Positions 17,596 to 25,742 of a stretch of 64,000 nucleotides of DNA are shown piece after piece. The notes beneath the pieces were generated by a model, which worked only from the letters and a program-made list of their open reading frames with translations, did not search any database and was not told the DNA's origin. The stretch lies in contig NZ_QGTX01000001.1 in NCBI RefSeq assembly GCF_003182485.1, positions 744,001-808,000 of the forward strand, in the 5' to 3' direction. Position 1 is the first letter of the stretch. Each line of letters begins with the position of its first letter. The translations under genes were made by a program, and so were the position numbers. This DNA comes from Geodermatophilus normandii. Lineage in GTDB: Bacteria; Actinomycetota; Actinomycetes; Mycobacteriales; Geodermatophilaceae.

Positions 17596-19191
17596 ATGAC
17601 TGCGGTCCAGCAGCGCCCGACGTCGACCCGAGATTTCTCCGTCGACTTCCCGCCTGACCTGCGGGAACTGTCGTACCCGGTGCGTGGGTTCGGGGTCGTG
17701 CAGGAGGTCACCGGATCGCTCGTGGAGCGGGCGCTGGCGGGCTGGCTGGTGGAGCAGCCCGTCCGTGCTCAGCGGCTCCCGGTCGCCCTGCTGCCCCGGC
17801 AGCAGAAGGCCGCGGAGCTGCAGCGCCTGCAGGCCCGCAAGGCGATGGACGCCGCCTACGAGGCGGAGCTGATCCTGGGTCTGGCCGACGACTCCCCCGA
17901 TGACGACGACCCGCCGGCCGGGACGCCGGGGGCGCGGTCGTGGAAGCCCGATCCCGAGCTGCCGGGGGTGTCGGAGTTCTTCTCCGCCGAGCTGGCCGTG
18001 ATCCTCAACTGCGGGCGGCTGTCGGCGGGTCAGCTCGCGCACCGCGCCTGGACCTACCGCAGCCACCTGCCCGCGACCTGGGCGGCGATGGCGGCCGGGC
18101 AGCTGGACGAGTACCGGGCCAGCACGCTGGTCGACGTGCTGGAGCACACCGATCCGGTCATCGCCCGCCGGGTGGAGGCCCAAGTGCTGCCCGAGGCCGC
18201 GCAGCTGACGGTGGGGAAGCTGAGGAAGCGCGCCCTGGCGTTGTTGCTGCACCTGGATGCCGAGGCCGCCGACCGGCGGCGGGAGCAGGCCAGGCGGCGC
18301 GCGGACGTGCGGGTCTACCCCGCCCCGCAGGAGGGGATGGCCACGTTGGCCGCCGACCTGCCCGCGGACGTCGCGGCGGCCTGTCACGCGCTGGTCGATG
18401 AGCTGGCGCGAATGCTCGAGGCCGACGGTGACCCCCGCCCGATCGGGCAGCTGCGCACGGCGGTGTTCGCCGATCTGCTGCAGCGCCCGTGGGACGAGTC
18501 CCGCCCGCCGGTGACGGCGCACCTGCAGGTCATCGCCACCCTCGCCTCCCTGGCGGGGCGGTCCGATGAGGCCGGTGAGGTCGACGGGCTGCCGATCACC
18601 GCTGCGCAGCTCCGGGAACTGCTGCAGCAGCTCGACGCCCTCGGCGTGCGCACCCCGGAGGGCGGATCGGTCACCCTCGCGCTGACCGAGGAGGACGGCA
18701 CGCTGCGGGCCACCAGCACCCTCGACCAGCTGCGCCGCATCGCCCACCGCGGCTGCCCCGACCACCCCGCCGCCTCGGATGCCGGCGCCGACTGCGGGTG
18801 TGCGGTGCTCGACCGCCCGCAATCCGTCGACCGCTACGCCCCCTCGGCCGCGCAGCAGCGCTTCGTGCGCACCCGCGACCGCACCTGCCGCTTCCCCACC
18901 TGCGGCCAGCGCGTGGGATGGGCCGACGCCGACCACGTCGTCCCCCACGCCCCCGGCGGCGCCACCGACTGCGCCAACCTGTGCTGCCTGTGCCGCAGCC
19001 ACCACCGGCTCAAGACCCTCGCCCGCGGCTGGCGGTTCACCATGAGCCCCGACGGCGTCCTCACCGTGACGACTCCGTCGGGGATCACCCGCACCACCCG
19101 GCCACCGGGCATGCGGCCACCACCGGCCGAGGACACCGGGCCACCCCAGGACGAGCGCGACGCCCCGGACAGCGATCCGCCGCCGTTCTGA
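17596..19191 (+). CDS. DUF222 / HNH endonuclease domain protein (13E12-repeat type)
   Basis: A 531-residue protein with an N-terminal DUF222 region (about residues 90-350; for example SAGQLAHRAWTYRSHLP and QLDEYRASTLVDVL) and a C-terminal HNH nuclease motif: CRFPTCGQRVGWADADHVVP near residues 431-450 followed by NLCCLCRSHHRLK. The Cys pairs should bind zinc. Such genes are multicopy in many actinobacteria (REP13E12 proteins in mycobacteria) and their role is unclear. Base use is a little less extreme than in the neighbours (tga, gat and ttg codons appear), hinting at a more mobile history. The 168 bases upstream show no feature. Confidence 0.85.
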   Translation: MTAVQQRPTSTRDFSVDFPPDLRELSYPVRGFGVVQEVTGSLVERALAGWLVEQPVRAQRLPVALLPRQQKAAELQRLQARKAMDAAYEAELILGLADDSPDDDDPPAGTPGARSWKPDPELPGVSEFFSAELAVILNCGRLSAGQLAHRAWTYRSHLPATWAAMAAGQLDEYRASTLVDVLEHTDPVIARRVEAQVLPEAAQLTVGKLRKRALALLLHLDAEAADRRREQARRRADVRVYPAPQEGMATLAADLPADVAAACHALVDELARMLEADGDPRPIGQLRTAVFADLLQRPWDESRPPVTAHLQVIATLASLAGRSDEAGEVDGLPITAAQLRELLQQLDALGVRTPEGGSVTLALTEEDGTLRATSTLDQLRRIAHRGCPDHPAASDAGADCGCAVLDRPQSVDRYAPSAAQQRFVRTRDRTCRFPTCGQRVGWADADHVVPHAPGGATDCANLCCLCRSHHRLKTLARGWRFTMSPDGVLTVTTPSGITRTTRPPGMRPPPAEDTGPPQDERDAPDSDPPPF

Positions 19192-19254
19192 ACCAGCAGC
19201 TCGCGACGCCTCACCGGCCCGGGTAGGGCTGCACCTCCCACCCCTCCGCGCAGG

Positions 19255-20838
19255 TCAGGACGCGGCCCGGCTCACCGCCGCGCAGTAGCGGTCGTGGTCG
19301 GCGCGCGCCTCGGACAGGGGCGCGAGCACGTCGGAGTCGGCGACCTCCGCGACCCGGGCGGTGAGCCTGCGCCGCGCCGTCCGCGCCCGGCGTCTGGCCC
19401 CCATCGCCACCAGCGGCCGGCACAGCAGCGCCAGCAGCAACCCGGCCAGCAACCCGCCGACCAGCAGCAGCGTGGGCAGCGGGATGCCCTCCACCCGCGG
19501 CAGCGGGACGACGTCGTCGAGCTGCAGCAGTCCCAGCCCCACGAGGGCGAGCAGCCACAGCGCCCCCACCAGCGCGGTCAGTGCGAGCAGCCACTGCAGG
19601 CCCCCGACGGCGCGCTGCCAGATCGGCGTGCGGTCCGGGCCGAGGTCGGTCCCGGCGACGGCGCGGTCGAGCCGGTCGGGCAACCGCTCCTCCGTCTCCT
19701 CGGACGTGCGCCGCAGTTCGTCGCGCCAGGCCTCCGGCAGTCCCCGGCCCGCGGCGTCGCGGGCCCGGCGCAGCGCGGCGTCCATCCCGGCCCGCTGCAC
19801 CACCCCGGCCTGCGGCAGCGAGGTCCGCGAGCGCTCGTCGCCCAGGTGCAGCCGGTCCAGCGGGTCGGCGCGCAGCTTCGACGTCCACCGCAGCACGGGC
19901 CAGCCGGTGTGCGCGGTGCCGTTGCGGCGGGCCGAGCGCTCCACGGCCGCGACCACGGCCGGCACCCCGGCGGCGCTCGCGAGCGCGCCGGCGAGCTCCT
20001 CGCGCGCCGCCCGGTCCGGCCCGCGGTCACGGCCGGCGTCGGGAGCGCAGTGGGCGGCCAGCGCCCCGGCGGCGGCGCGGGCGTCGGCGGTGAGCCGGTC
20101 GGTGGCCGCCTTGCGCGCGCCCACGCGCCGGGCCAGCTCCGCCCGCAGCTCCGGCAGGCCGAGCCCGGTGCGGGCCGCGGTGGGCAGCACCGGCGTGCCG
20201 GCCAGGCCCTCCTCGTCGAGCAGCCGGCGCAGGTCGGCCAGGCACGCCACCGCCGCGGCCTCGTCGAGCCGGTCGACCTGGTTGAGCACCACCAGCAGCA
20301 CGCCGGAGTGCCCGGCCAGCGGCGCCAGGTAGCGGGTGTGGACGGCGTCGTCGGCGTACTTCTGCGGGTCGAGCACCCAGACCAGGACGTCGACGAGCTG
20401 CACCAGCCGGTCGACCTCCAGCCGGTTCTCCAGCCGCACGCTGTCGTGGTCGGGCAGGTCGAGCAGCACCAGCCCGTCGAGCGCGGGGTCGGCGTCGGCC
20501 ACCCGGTGCCGCCGGGGCACCTCCAGCCAGTCGAGCAGCCGGTCGGCGCCCTCGTCCCCCCAGACGGTCGCGTGCGCGACGCCGGTCGTCGGCCGGCGCA
20601 CGCCCGGGGTGCTCACCTCCGCGCCGGACAGCGCGTTGAACAGCGTGGACTTGCCGCTGCCGGTGGCGCCCGCCAGCGCGACGACGGTCGCGTCGCCCAG
20701 CGCCTCGCGGGCACCGGCCTTGGCCAGCAGCGAGCGCGCGGCCCCCACCTCGGGGACCTCCAGCCGCCCCTCGGCCACCCCGACCGCCTCGCGCAGCGCC
20801 GCCAGCCGGTCGGCCAGCGACAGCTCGCGCGCCCTCAC
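19255..20838 (-). CDS. Dynamin-like GTPase, downstream partner (DynB-like)
   Basis: A 527-residue GTPase with P-loop AGATGSGKST at residues 56-65, a G3-type DLPDHDS near residue 130, an NQVD G4-type motif near residue 195, a long helical region, two membrane helices (around LLALTALVGALWLLALVGLG and LPTLLLVGGLLAGLLLALL) and a basic helical tail. It starts at a GTG overlapping the stop of the upstream GTPase by four bases. A tandem pair of membrane-associated dynamin-like proteins is described in Streptomyces as DynA and DynB, which stabilise sporulation FtsZ rings; I infer homology in arrangement and domain layout, but not necessarily function. Confidence 0.8.
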   Translation of the reverse strand: MRARELSLADRLAALREAVGVAEGRLEVPEVGAARSLLAKAGAREALGDATVVALAGATGSGKSTLFNALSGAEVSTPGVRRPTTGVAHATVWGDEGADRLLDWLEVPRRHRVADADPALDGLVLLDLPDHDSVRLENRLEVDRLVQLVDVLVWVLDPQKYADDAVHTRYLAPLAGHSGVLLVVLNQVDRLDEAAAVACLADLRRLLDEEGLAGTPVLPTAARTGLGLPELRAELARRVGARKAATDRLTADARAAAGALAAHCAPDAGRDRGPDRAAREELAGALASAAGVPAVVAAVERSARRNGTAHTGWPVLRWTSKLRADPLDRLHLGDERSRTSLPQAGVVQRAGMDAALRRARDAAGRGLPEAWRDELRRTSEETEERLPDRLDRAVAGTDLGPDRTPIWQRAVGGLQWLLALTALVGALWLLALVGLGLLQLDDVVPLPRVEGIPLPTLLLVGGLLAGLLLALLCRPLVAMGARRRARTARRRLTARVAEVADSDVLAPLSEARADHDRYCAAVSRAAS

Positions 20839-22532
20839 GCCGAGCTCCGCGCCGCGGCCAGCGCCGCCACCGCCGCCCGCAGCCGCCCCGCCGCACCGGG
20901 TGCCTCCGCCGCGACGGCCAGCAGCTCGTCGAAGCGGTCCTGCTCGGCGGCCAGCAGCCGGTCGGCGCGGGCGTCGAGGTCGGCACGCGCGCGGGCGGCC
21001 AGCGCCCGCACGGCGGCGTCGCCGAAGACCGCCTCGAGCACCCGCTGCCCCACCGCGGTCGTCCCGCCGGCGATGGCGATCTCGGCACCCGACAGGCCCG
21101 CCGTCGAGGCGAAGACGGCGACCATCACCAGCGCGCCGGCCCCGTTGACGCCCCAGGACAGCAGCCGCGCCTGCGAGCGCTTGCCCGCGCCCTCCTCGCG
21201 CACCAGGTCGAGCACGTACCCCTGCCAGTCGCGCACCTCGTCGGCGGCCGCGGGCCCGAAGTCCGGCGACACCGTCCCCAGCTCCTCCTCCCGTCCCGCG
21301 ACCAGCGCCCCGCCCCCGGGCAGCGAGCGCCACGCCGTCACCGTGCGGTCGGCGGCGCGCTCGGCCTCGGCGCGCAGCAGCGTCTCCACACCCGACTCCA
21401 GCGCCCCGTGCAGGGAGTCCGCCGACGACGGCCGCCCGCTCAGCGCCGCCCCCAGCCGGTCGCGCAGCCGGCCCACCCGGCTCTGCAGGGAGCGCATCCA
21501 CTCACCGGTCCCCACGAAGTCCTGCCAGCGGGCCAGGACCTCCCCGCGCAGCAGGCTGCCGTTGCCCACGCCCTCGCCGACCGCCTGGCGCGCGCCGTCG
21601 TACGCGGCGTCGGCGGCGTCGCCCAGGGCGGTCGCGGTGGCCGCCTGCTCCTCGACCCCGGCCGCGACCGCGGCCACCCGCCCGTCGAGGCTCTCCAGCG
21701 CCCCGGCCAGCGTCTGCCGGACGACGGCCGCGCGCTGCTCCTGGTCGGCGGCCAGCCCGCGCAGCCAGTCGCGCAGCGGGGCGACCTGCCCCTCGGGCAG
21801 GAACCCGTCGGACAGCGGCCGCTCCTCGACGACGAACAGCCGCGCCGACCCCAGGCCGCCGCGCTGCAGCATCCCGGCGAGGTCGGCGGCCACCTCGGTC
21901 ACCGCCTCCGGCGGCGTGCGGTCCAGCACGACGGCCAGCGCCGTCCCCCGCTCCTGCGCCGTCCGCAGCAGGTCCCACGGGACGGCGTCGGCGTAGCGGG
22001 CCGCCGTCGTCACGAAGACCCACAGGTCCGCCGCCGACAGCAGCTGCCCGGCGAGGTCGCGGTTGGCCTCGACCACCGAGTCGACGTCGGGGGCGTCGAT
22101 GAGCGCGAGCCCCGGTGGCAGCGCCCCGGTGGGGACCAGGCGGAGCCCGCCCGCGACGTCCCCCTCGCCGGTGGTGCGGGCCATCCCCGGCAGCACGCGG
22201 TCGCCCGAGAACGCCGGCAGGTCGGCCGGCGAGCACACCAGCACCGGCGCGCGGGTGGTCGGCCGCAGCACGCCGGGGGTGGTCACCCGCGCCCCGAGCA
22301 CGCTGTTGACCAGCGTGGACTTGCCCGCACCGGTGGACCCGCCGACGACGGCGAGCAGCGGGGCGTCGAGGTCGCGCAGCCGGGGCAGCAGGTAGTCGTC
22401 GACCTGGTCCACGACCGCGCGAGCGGTGCGCACGGTGGCGTCCCGCCCGGGCGTGGCCAGGCCGAGGGGAGCCGCGGCGACCGCATCGCGCAGCTCCTGC
22501 AGGGCATCGGTCAACAGCACGGGCGCGGTCAC
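20835..22532 (-). CDS. Dynamin-like GTPase, upstream partner (DynA-like)
   Basis: A 565-residue GTPase: P-loop GGSTGAGKST at residues 64-73, switch-like TTPGVLRPTTRAPVLV, G3-type DAPDVDS near residue 147, and a long alpha-helical stalk. Two hydrophobic helices near residues 440-480 (SWGVNGAGALVMVAVFAST and AEIAIAGGTTAVGQ) suggest membrane contact. It is followed by a second GTPase with a GTGA overlap, so the pair is expected to be made in step and probably works as a hetero-oligomer. The GTG at 22532 gives the shortest sensible N terminus; the frame continues upstream through the HAD gene, where it reads as Gly/Arg-rich antisense. Confidence 0.8.
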   Translation of the reverse strand: MTAPVLLTDALQELRDAVAAAPLGLATPGRDATVRTARAVVDQVDDYLLPRLRDLDAPLLAVVGGSTGAGKSTLVNSVLGARVTTPGVLRPTTRAPVLVCSPADLPAFSGDRVLPGMARTTGEGDVAGGLRLVPTGALPPGLALIDAPDVDSVVEANRDLAGQLLSAADLWVFVTTAARYADAVPWDLLRTAQERGTALAVVLDRTPPEAVTEVAADLAGMLQRGGLGSARLFVVEERPLSDGFLPEGQVAPLRDWLRGLAADQEQRAAVVRQTLAGALESLDGRVAAVAAGVEEQAATATALGDAADAAYDGARQAVGEGVGNGSLLRGEVLARWQDFVGTGEWMRSLQSRVGRLRDRLGAALSGRPSSADSLHGALESGVETLLRAEAERAADRTVTAWRSLPGGGALVAGREEELGTVSPDFGPAAADEVRDWQGYVLDLVREEGAGKRSQARLLSWGVNGAGALVMVAVFASTAGLSGAEIAIAGGTTAVGQRVLEAVFGDAAVRALAARARADLDARADRLLAAEQDRFDELLAVAAEAPGAAGRLRAAVAALAAARSSA

Positions 22533-22561
22533 TCCCGGTTCCTTGCCCGGACGGCGCCGGG

Positions 22562-23221
22562 CTACCCCTCCAGTGCGGCCAGCGCCCCCGGCACCTCCCC
22601 CGGCGCCGCGACGACGACGGCGGCGCCGGCCGCGGTCAGCTCGCCGGCGCCGCCCGGTCCCCAGCCCGCGCCGACGCACGGGAGCCCGTGCGCCGCGGCG
22701 CCGAGGACGTCGTGCTCCCGGTCACCGACCAGCGCCACCGGGCGGGTGTCCGGGTGGGCGGCCAGCGCGGCGGCGACCACCTGGTCCTTGTGCCGGACGG
22801 CGCCGTCGAGGCTGGCGCCGTGGACCCCGGCGAAGGCGCGCAGCAGGCCCACGTGCCCGAGCACGCGGACGGCGAACACCTGCGGCTTGCTGGTGGCCAC
22901 GGCGAGCACGGCACCGCCGTCGCGGAGGGTCCGCAGCAGCCGGGGCACGCCGTCGTACACGGCGACGTCGAGCAGCGCCCCGGAGGAGTAGTGCGCGCGG
23001 TAGGCGGCCACCGCGCGGTCGACGTCGCCGCCGGTCAGGCCGAACACCGTGGCGAAGCCGTCCTGCAGCGGCGGGCCGACCATGGCGCGCAGCTGCGCCG
23101 GTGTGGGCTCGGGCAGCCCGAGCCCGGCCGCGGCGACCCGCACCGACGCCCAGATGCCCGGCGTCGAGTCGACCAGCGTGCCGTCGAGGTCGAACAGGAC
23201 CAGCCCGGGACGACTCGGCAT
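22562..23221 (-). CDS. HAD-superfamily hydrolase, phosphoglycolate-phosphatase-like
   Basis: A 219-residue HAD phosphatase. Motif I is LFDLDGTLVDST with nucleophile Asp at residue 10 and general acid at 12; motif II is AVATSKP near residue 105; motif III/IV is KDQVV and LVGDREHDVLGA near residue 165. The cap is the small helical type (TPAQLRAMVGPPLQDGF), as in Gph/PGP enzymes. It ends 29 bases before the dynamin-like pair on the same strand. The frame has an earlier ATG-equivalent at 23242, but MPSRPGLVLFDLDG is the usual length. Confidence 0.85.
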   Translation of the reverse strand: MPSRPGLVLFDLDGTLVDSTPGIWASVRVAAAGLGLPEPTPAQLRAMVGPPLQDGFATVFGLTGGDVDRAVAAYRAHYSSGALLDVAVYDGVPRLLRTLRDGGAVLAVATSKPQVFAVRVLGHVGLLRAFAGVHGASLDGAVRHKDQVVAAALAAHPDTRPVALVGDREHDVLGAAAHGLPCVGAGWGPGGAGELTAAGAAVVVAAPGEVPGALAALEG

Positions 23222-23351
23222 CCGACCCCCTCGCTGCGGCATCGGACGTCAGCCTGTCACCCCGCCTCCCGGAGCCGCGGCGGCGTCCACCCCGGCGACG
23301 GGCCCGGCACGCCCGGGCGGACGACGGCCGCCCAGCCGGGCCCGGCGGCGG

Positions 23352-23738
23352 TCACCGCTCCGACCAGACGCCGAGCTCGTTGCCCGACGGGTCGGCGAAG
23401 TGGAAGCGGCGCCCGCCGGGGAACGCGTACGGCTCCTCCACGACCGTGCCGCCCGCGCGCCGCACCGCCGCCACGGACGCGTCCAGGTCGGCCGAGAACA
23501 GCAGGACCAGCGGCCCGCCGGGACGCGTCTCGTCGCCCCGCCGCAGGCCGCCCACCTCCTCGCCCTCGTCCCGCGGGTCGCGGATGCCGGAGTACTCCGG
23601 CCCGTAGGAGGTGAACCGCCAGCCGAACGCCTGGCCGTAGAAGCGCTCCGCCGCGGCGAGGTCGGTGACGGTCAGCTCGACGTGGTCGATGGCGTGGTGG
23701 CGGTGCGCGGGCTGCCGGTGTGCGGGGTCCTCGGCCAT
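23352..23738 (-). CDS. VOC (glyoxalase/bleomycin resistance) family protein
   Basis: A 128-residue vicinal-oxygen-chelate protein with two beta-alpha-beta-beta-beta units. The first unit starts IDHVELTVTDLAAAERFYGQ with a histidine metal ligand; the second ends FADPSGNELGVW with the Glu ligand. Short His/Gln-rich N terminus (HRQPAHRHHA). Single-domain VOC proteins of this kind have diverse or unknown substrates. It lies between LysE and HAD genes on the same strand. Confidence 0.83.
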   Translation of the reverse strand: MAEDPAHRQPAHRHHAIDHVELTVTDLAAAERFYGQAFGWRFTSYGPEYSGIRDPRDEGEEVGGLRRGDETRPGGPLVLLFSADLDASVAAVRRAGGTVVEEPYAFPGGRRFHFADPSGNELGVWSER

Positions 23739-23778
23739 GGCGGCGATCCTCCCGCCGCGGGCGCCGCCGGGGAACGGG

Positions 23779-24420
23779 TCACCGGCCGGAGCCGGCGACC
23801 CGCAGGCCCAGCCCGAGGAGGACCGCGCCGCTGACGCCCTCCAGCCACGTCCGCACCCGCGGACGGCGGAACCAGGCGCCGGCGCGCGCCACCCCGGCCG
23901 CCAGCGACAGGTACAGCACCGTCTCCAGCGCCACCTGCACGAGCGCGAGCACCGCGGTGGTGGCGAACAGCGGCCGGTCCGCGGGCACGAACTGCGGATA
24001 GAAGGCGATCATGAAGACCGCGGCCTTGGGGTTGGCCAGCTGCACGACGACGCCCTCGCCGAAGCCCGCCCAGCCGCCGCGCCGCGGTGCCGGGAGGGCC
24101 AGCCCCCCGGACCGGCCGGCGCGCCGCTCGCGCCAGGCCGCGCGCAGCGCCTGGACGCCGAGCCAGCACAGGACCGCGGCTCCGACGACCCGCAGGACGA
24201 GGAACGCCGCCTCGGAGGCGGCGACCAGGCCGGCGAAGCCCGCCGCGGCCAGCAGCGCCCAGGCGTAGAGCCCGAGCTCCAGGCCCAGCACCGTCGGGAC
24301 GGCGGCGCGGTACCCGCCGAGCGCGGCGCGGCGCAGGACCAGGGCCATCGCCGGCCCCGGGGACGCCGCGACGAGCACGACGGCGACCAGGAACGCCGGC
24401 CACGAGGGGATCGCGTCCAC
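23779..24420 (-). CDS. LysE-family amino-acid exporter
   Basis: A 213-residue, six-helix membrane protein of the LysE/RhtB superfamily. The diagnostic motif after helix 1 is VLVAASPGPAMALVLRRAAL, and the central loop contains GFGEGVVVQLANPKAAVFM (the conserved NPK). GTG start at 24420 gives VDAIPSWPAFLVAVV. Substrate cannot be predicted. Close spacing to the FBP-domain gene (41 bases) suggests one transcript. Confidence 0.87.
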   Translation of the reverse strand: MDAIPSWPAFLVAVVLVAASPGPAMALVLRRAALGGYRAAVPTVLGLELGLYAWALLAAAGFAGLVAASEAAFLVLRVVGAAVLCWLGVQALRAAWRERRAGRSGGLALPAPRRGGWAGFGEGVVVQLANPKAAVFMIAFYPQFVPADRPLFATTAVLALVQVALETVLYLSLAAGVARAGAWFRRPRVRTWLEGVSGAVLLGLGLRVAGSGR

Positions 24421-24461
24421 GCCGCGGATGGTGGCACCGGGCCGCGGGGCGGTCGACCGCG

Positions 24462-24953
24462 TTACCGCAGCACGGCGTCCAGGAAGGTCCCCACCCGCTC
24501 CCGCAGCTCGGCGGCGCGCTCGTCGGCCACCTCGGCGGGGTCGCGCTCGCGCAGCCACGGCGGGATCTCGGTGCGCGCCCGGGCCGCGCAGCCGAGGTCG
24601 GCGCACACGTAGGTGCCCACGGTGTTGCCGTTGCGGCCGGCCTCCCCGGCCCGCCTCGCGGTGAACAGCGAGACGGCGTCGCCGGACTGCGCGGACTGGC
24701 ACAGCAGGCACATGACCGTGCGGCGGGCCGACATCCTCGTGTCGGCCGCGCGCAGCGCCACGCCCACCGGCCGGCCCTCCCGCTGGACGACGAGGTAGCC
24801 GCGCAGCGGCGCCCTGGGGTCGCGCCAGCCGAGCACCTCGAGCTCGCCCCACGGCAGGTCGGCCAGGTCGCGCGGGAGGGTGGCGGAGCTCGCCTCGCCC
24901 TTCGAGCAGTTCACGAAGGAGCGCCGCACCTGCTGCTCGGTCATCGGTTCCAC
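24462..24953 (-). CDS. FBP-domain protein (elongation factor G-binding treble-clef type)
   Basis: A 163-residue protein. The N terminus has the conserved SFVNCSKGEA segment (residues 12-21), and the C-terminal half a treble-clef zinc finger with C82 and C85 in MCLLCQS and C117 and C122 in VCADLGC. This matches the FBP C-terminal domain shared with FusB/FusC proteins that bind EF-G and relieve fusidic acid. In actinobacteria these single-domain homologues are common and their target is not proven. GTG 24953 gives MEPMTEQQ; ATG 24944 is an alternative start. Confidence 0.78.
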   Translation of the reverse strand: MEPMTEQQVRRSFVNCSKGEASSATLPRDLADLPWGELEVLGWRDPRAPLRGYLVVQREGRPVGVALRAADTRMSARRTVMCLLCQSAQSGDAVSLFTARRAGEAGRNGNTVGTYVCADLGCAARARTEIPPWLRERDPAEVADERAAELRERVGTFLDAVLR

Positions 24954-24987
24954 GAGGAGCCAGTGTCCGTTCCGGCACGGCTGCGTC

Positions 24988-25716
24988 TCAACCGGTTATC
25001 CAGGCGAGCGCCTCCTCCACCGTCGTCACCACCTCCACGCCGGCGGGCAGCGGCGGCCGGCGGACGAGCACGACGGGCAGCCCCAGCTGCCGGGCGGCGA
25101 CCAGCTTGGCCTCGGTCATGTGGCCGCCCGAGTCCTTGGTGACGACGACGTCGACGCCGTGCTCCCCCATCAGCGCGGTCTCCTCGTCCACGGTGAACGG
25201 GCCGCGCGCCAGCAGCAGCACCGCGCCCGCCGGCAGCGGCTCGCCGGGCGGGTCGACCGCGCGCACGAGCACCCGTCCGGGCAGCGCGGCGAACGCGCCC
25301 ACGCCCTGCCGGCCGGTGGTGAGGAAGACCGTGCCCGCGTCGTGCACCGCCCGCGCCGCCTCGGCCAGCGAGTCGACGTACGTCCACCGGTCCCCCGGCC
25401 CCGGCGTCCAGCCCGGCCGCTGCAACCGCAGCAGCGGGGTGCCCTGCCGGGCGGCCGCGGCCGCCGCGGAGGCGGTGATCCGGGCGGCGAAGGGATGGGT
25501 CGCGTCGACGACGGCGCGCGGCCGGTGGGTGGCCAGCCAGTCGGCCAGCCCGTCGGCGCCGCCGAAGCCGCCGACCCGCACCTCACCCTCCGGCAGCACG
25601 GGGTCGGCCACCCGTCCCGCGAGGCTGGAGAGGACGTCGACGCCCGCGCCCACGAGCGCCGCGGCCAGCCGCCGCGCCTCCCCCGTCCCGCCGAGGACGA
25701 GCACCTGCCCGCTCAC
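24988..25716 (-). CDS. cobK: Precorrin-6A reductase CobK
   Basis: CobK reduces precorrin-6A to precorrin-6B with NADPH. The 242-residue protein starts VLVLGGTGEARRLAAAL, the usual CobK nucleotide motif, followed by VVDATHPFAARIT, LRLQRPGW and TKDSGGHMTEAKLVAAR, all family hallmarks. The start is 26 bases from the divergent cbiD, so their promoters must overlap each other or the coding sequences. Confidence 0.92.
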   Translation of the reverse strand: MSGQVLVLGGTGEARRLAAALVGAGVDVLSSLAGRVADPVLPEGEVRVGGFGGADGLADWLATHRPRAVVDATHPFAARITASAAAAAARQGTPLLRLQRPGWTPGPGDRWTYVDSLAEAARAVHDAGTVFLTTGRQGVGAFAALPGRVLVRAVDPPGEPLPAGAVLLLARGPFTVDEETALMGEHGVDVVVTKDSGGHMTEAKLVAARQLGLPVVLVRRPPLPAGVEVVTTVEEALAWITG

Positions 25717-25742
25717 GCGCGGCCGCCGGGGATCATGGGCCG

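Noticed and set aside
15814-19005. Very long minus-strand open frame (1063 codons)
   Set aside because: It spans the MFS and HNH genes on the other strand and shows the same low-complexity composition, so it is antisense.
17596-19191. Insertion sequence or transposase
   Set aside because: The protein has an HNH nuclease motif with DUF222, not a DDE transposase. No terminal inverted repeats or target duplication were seen.
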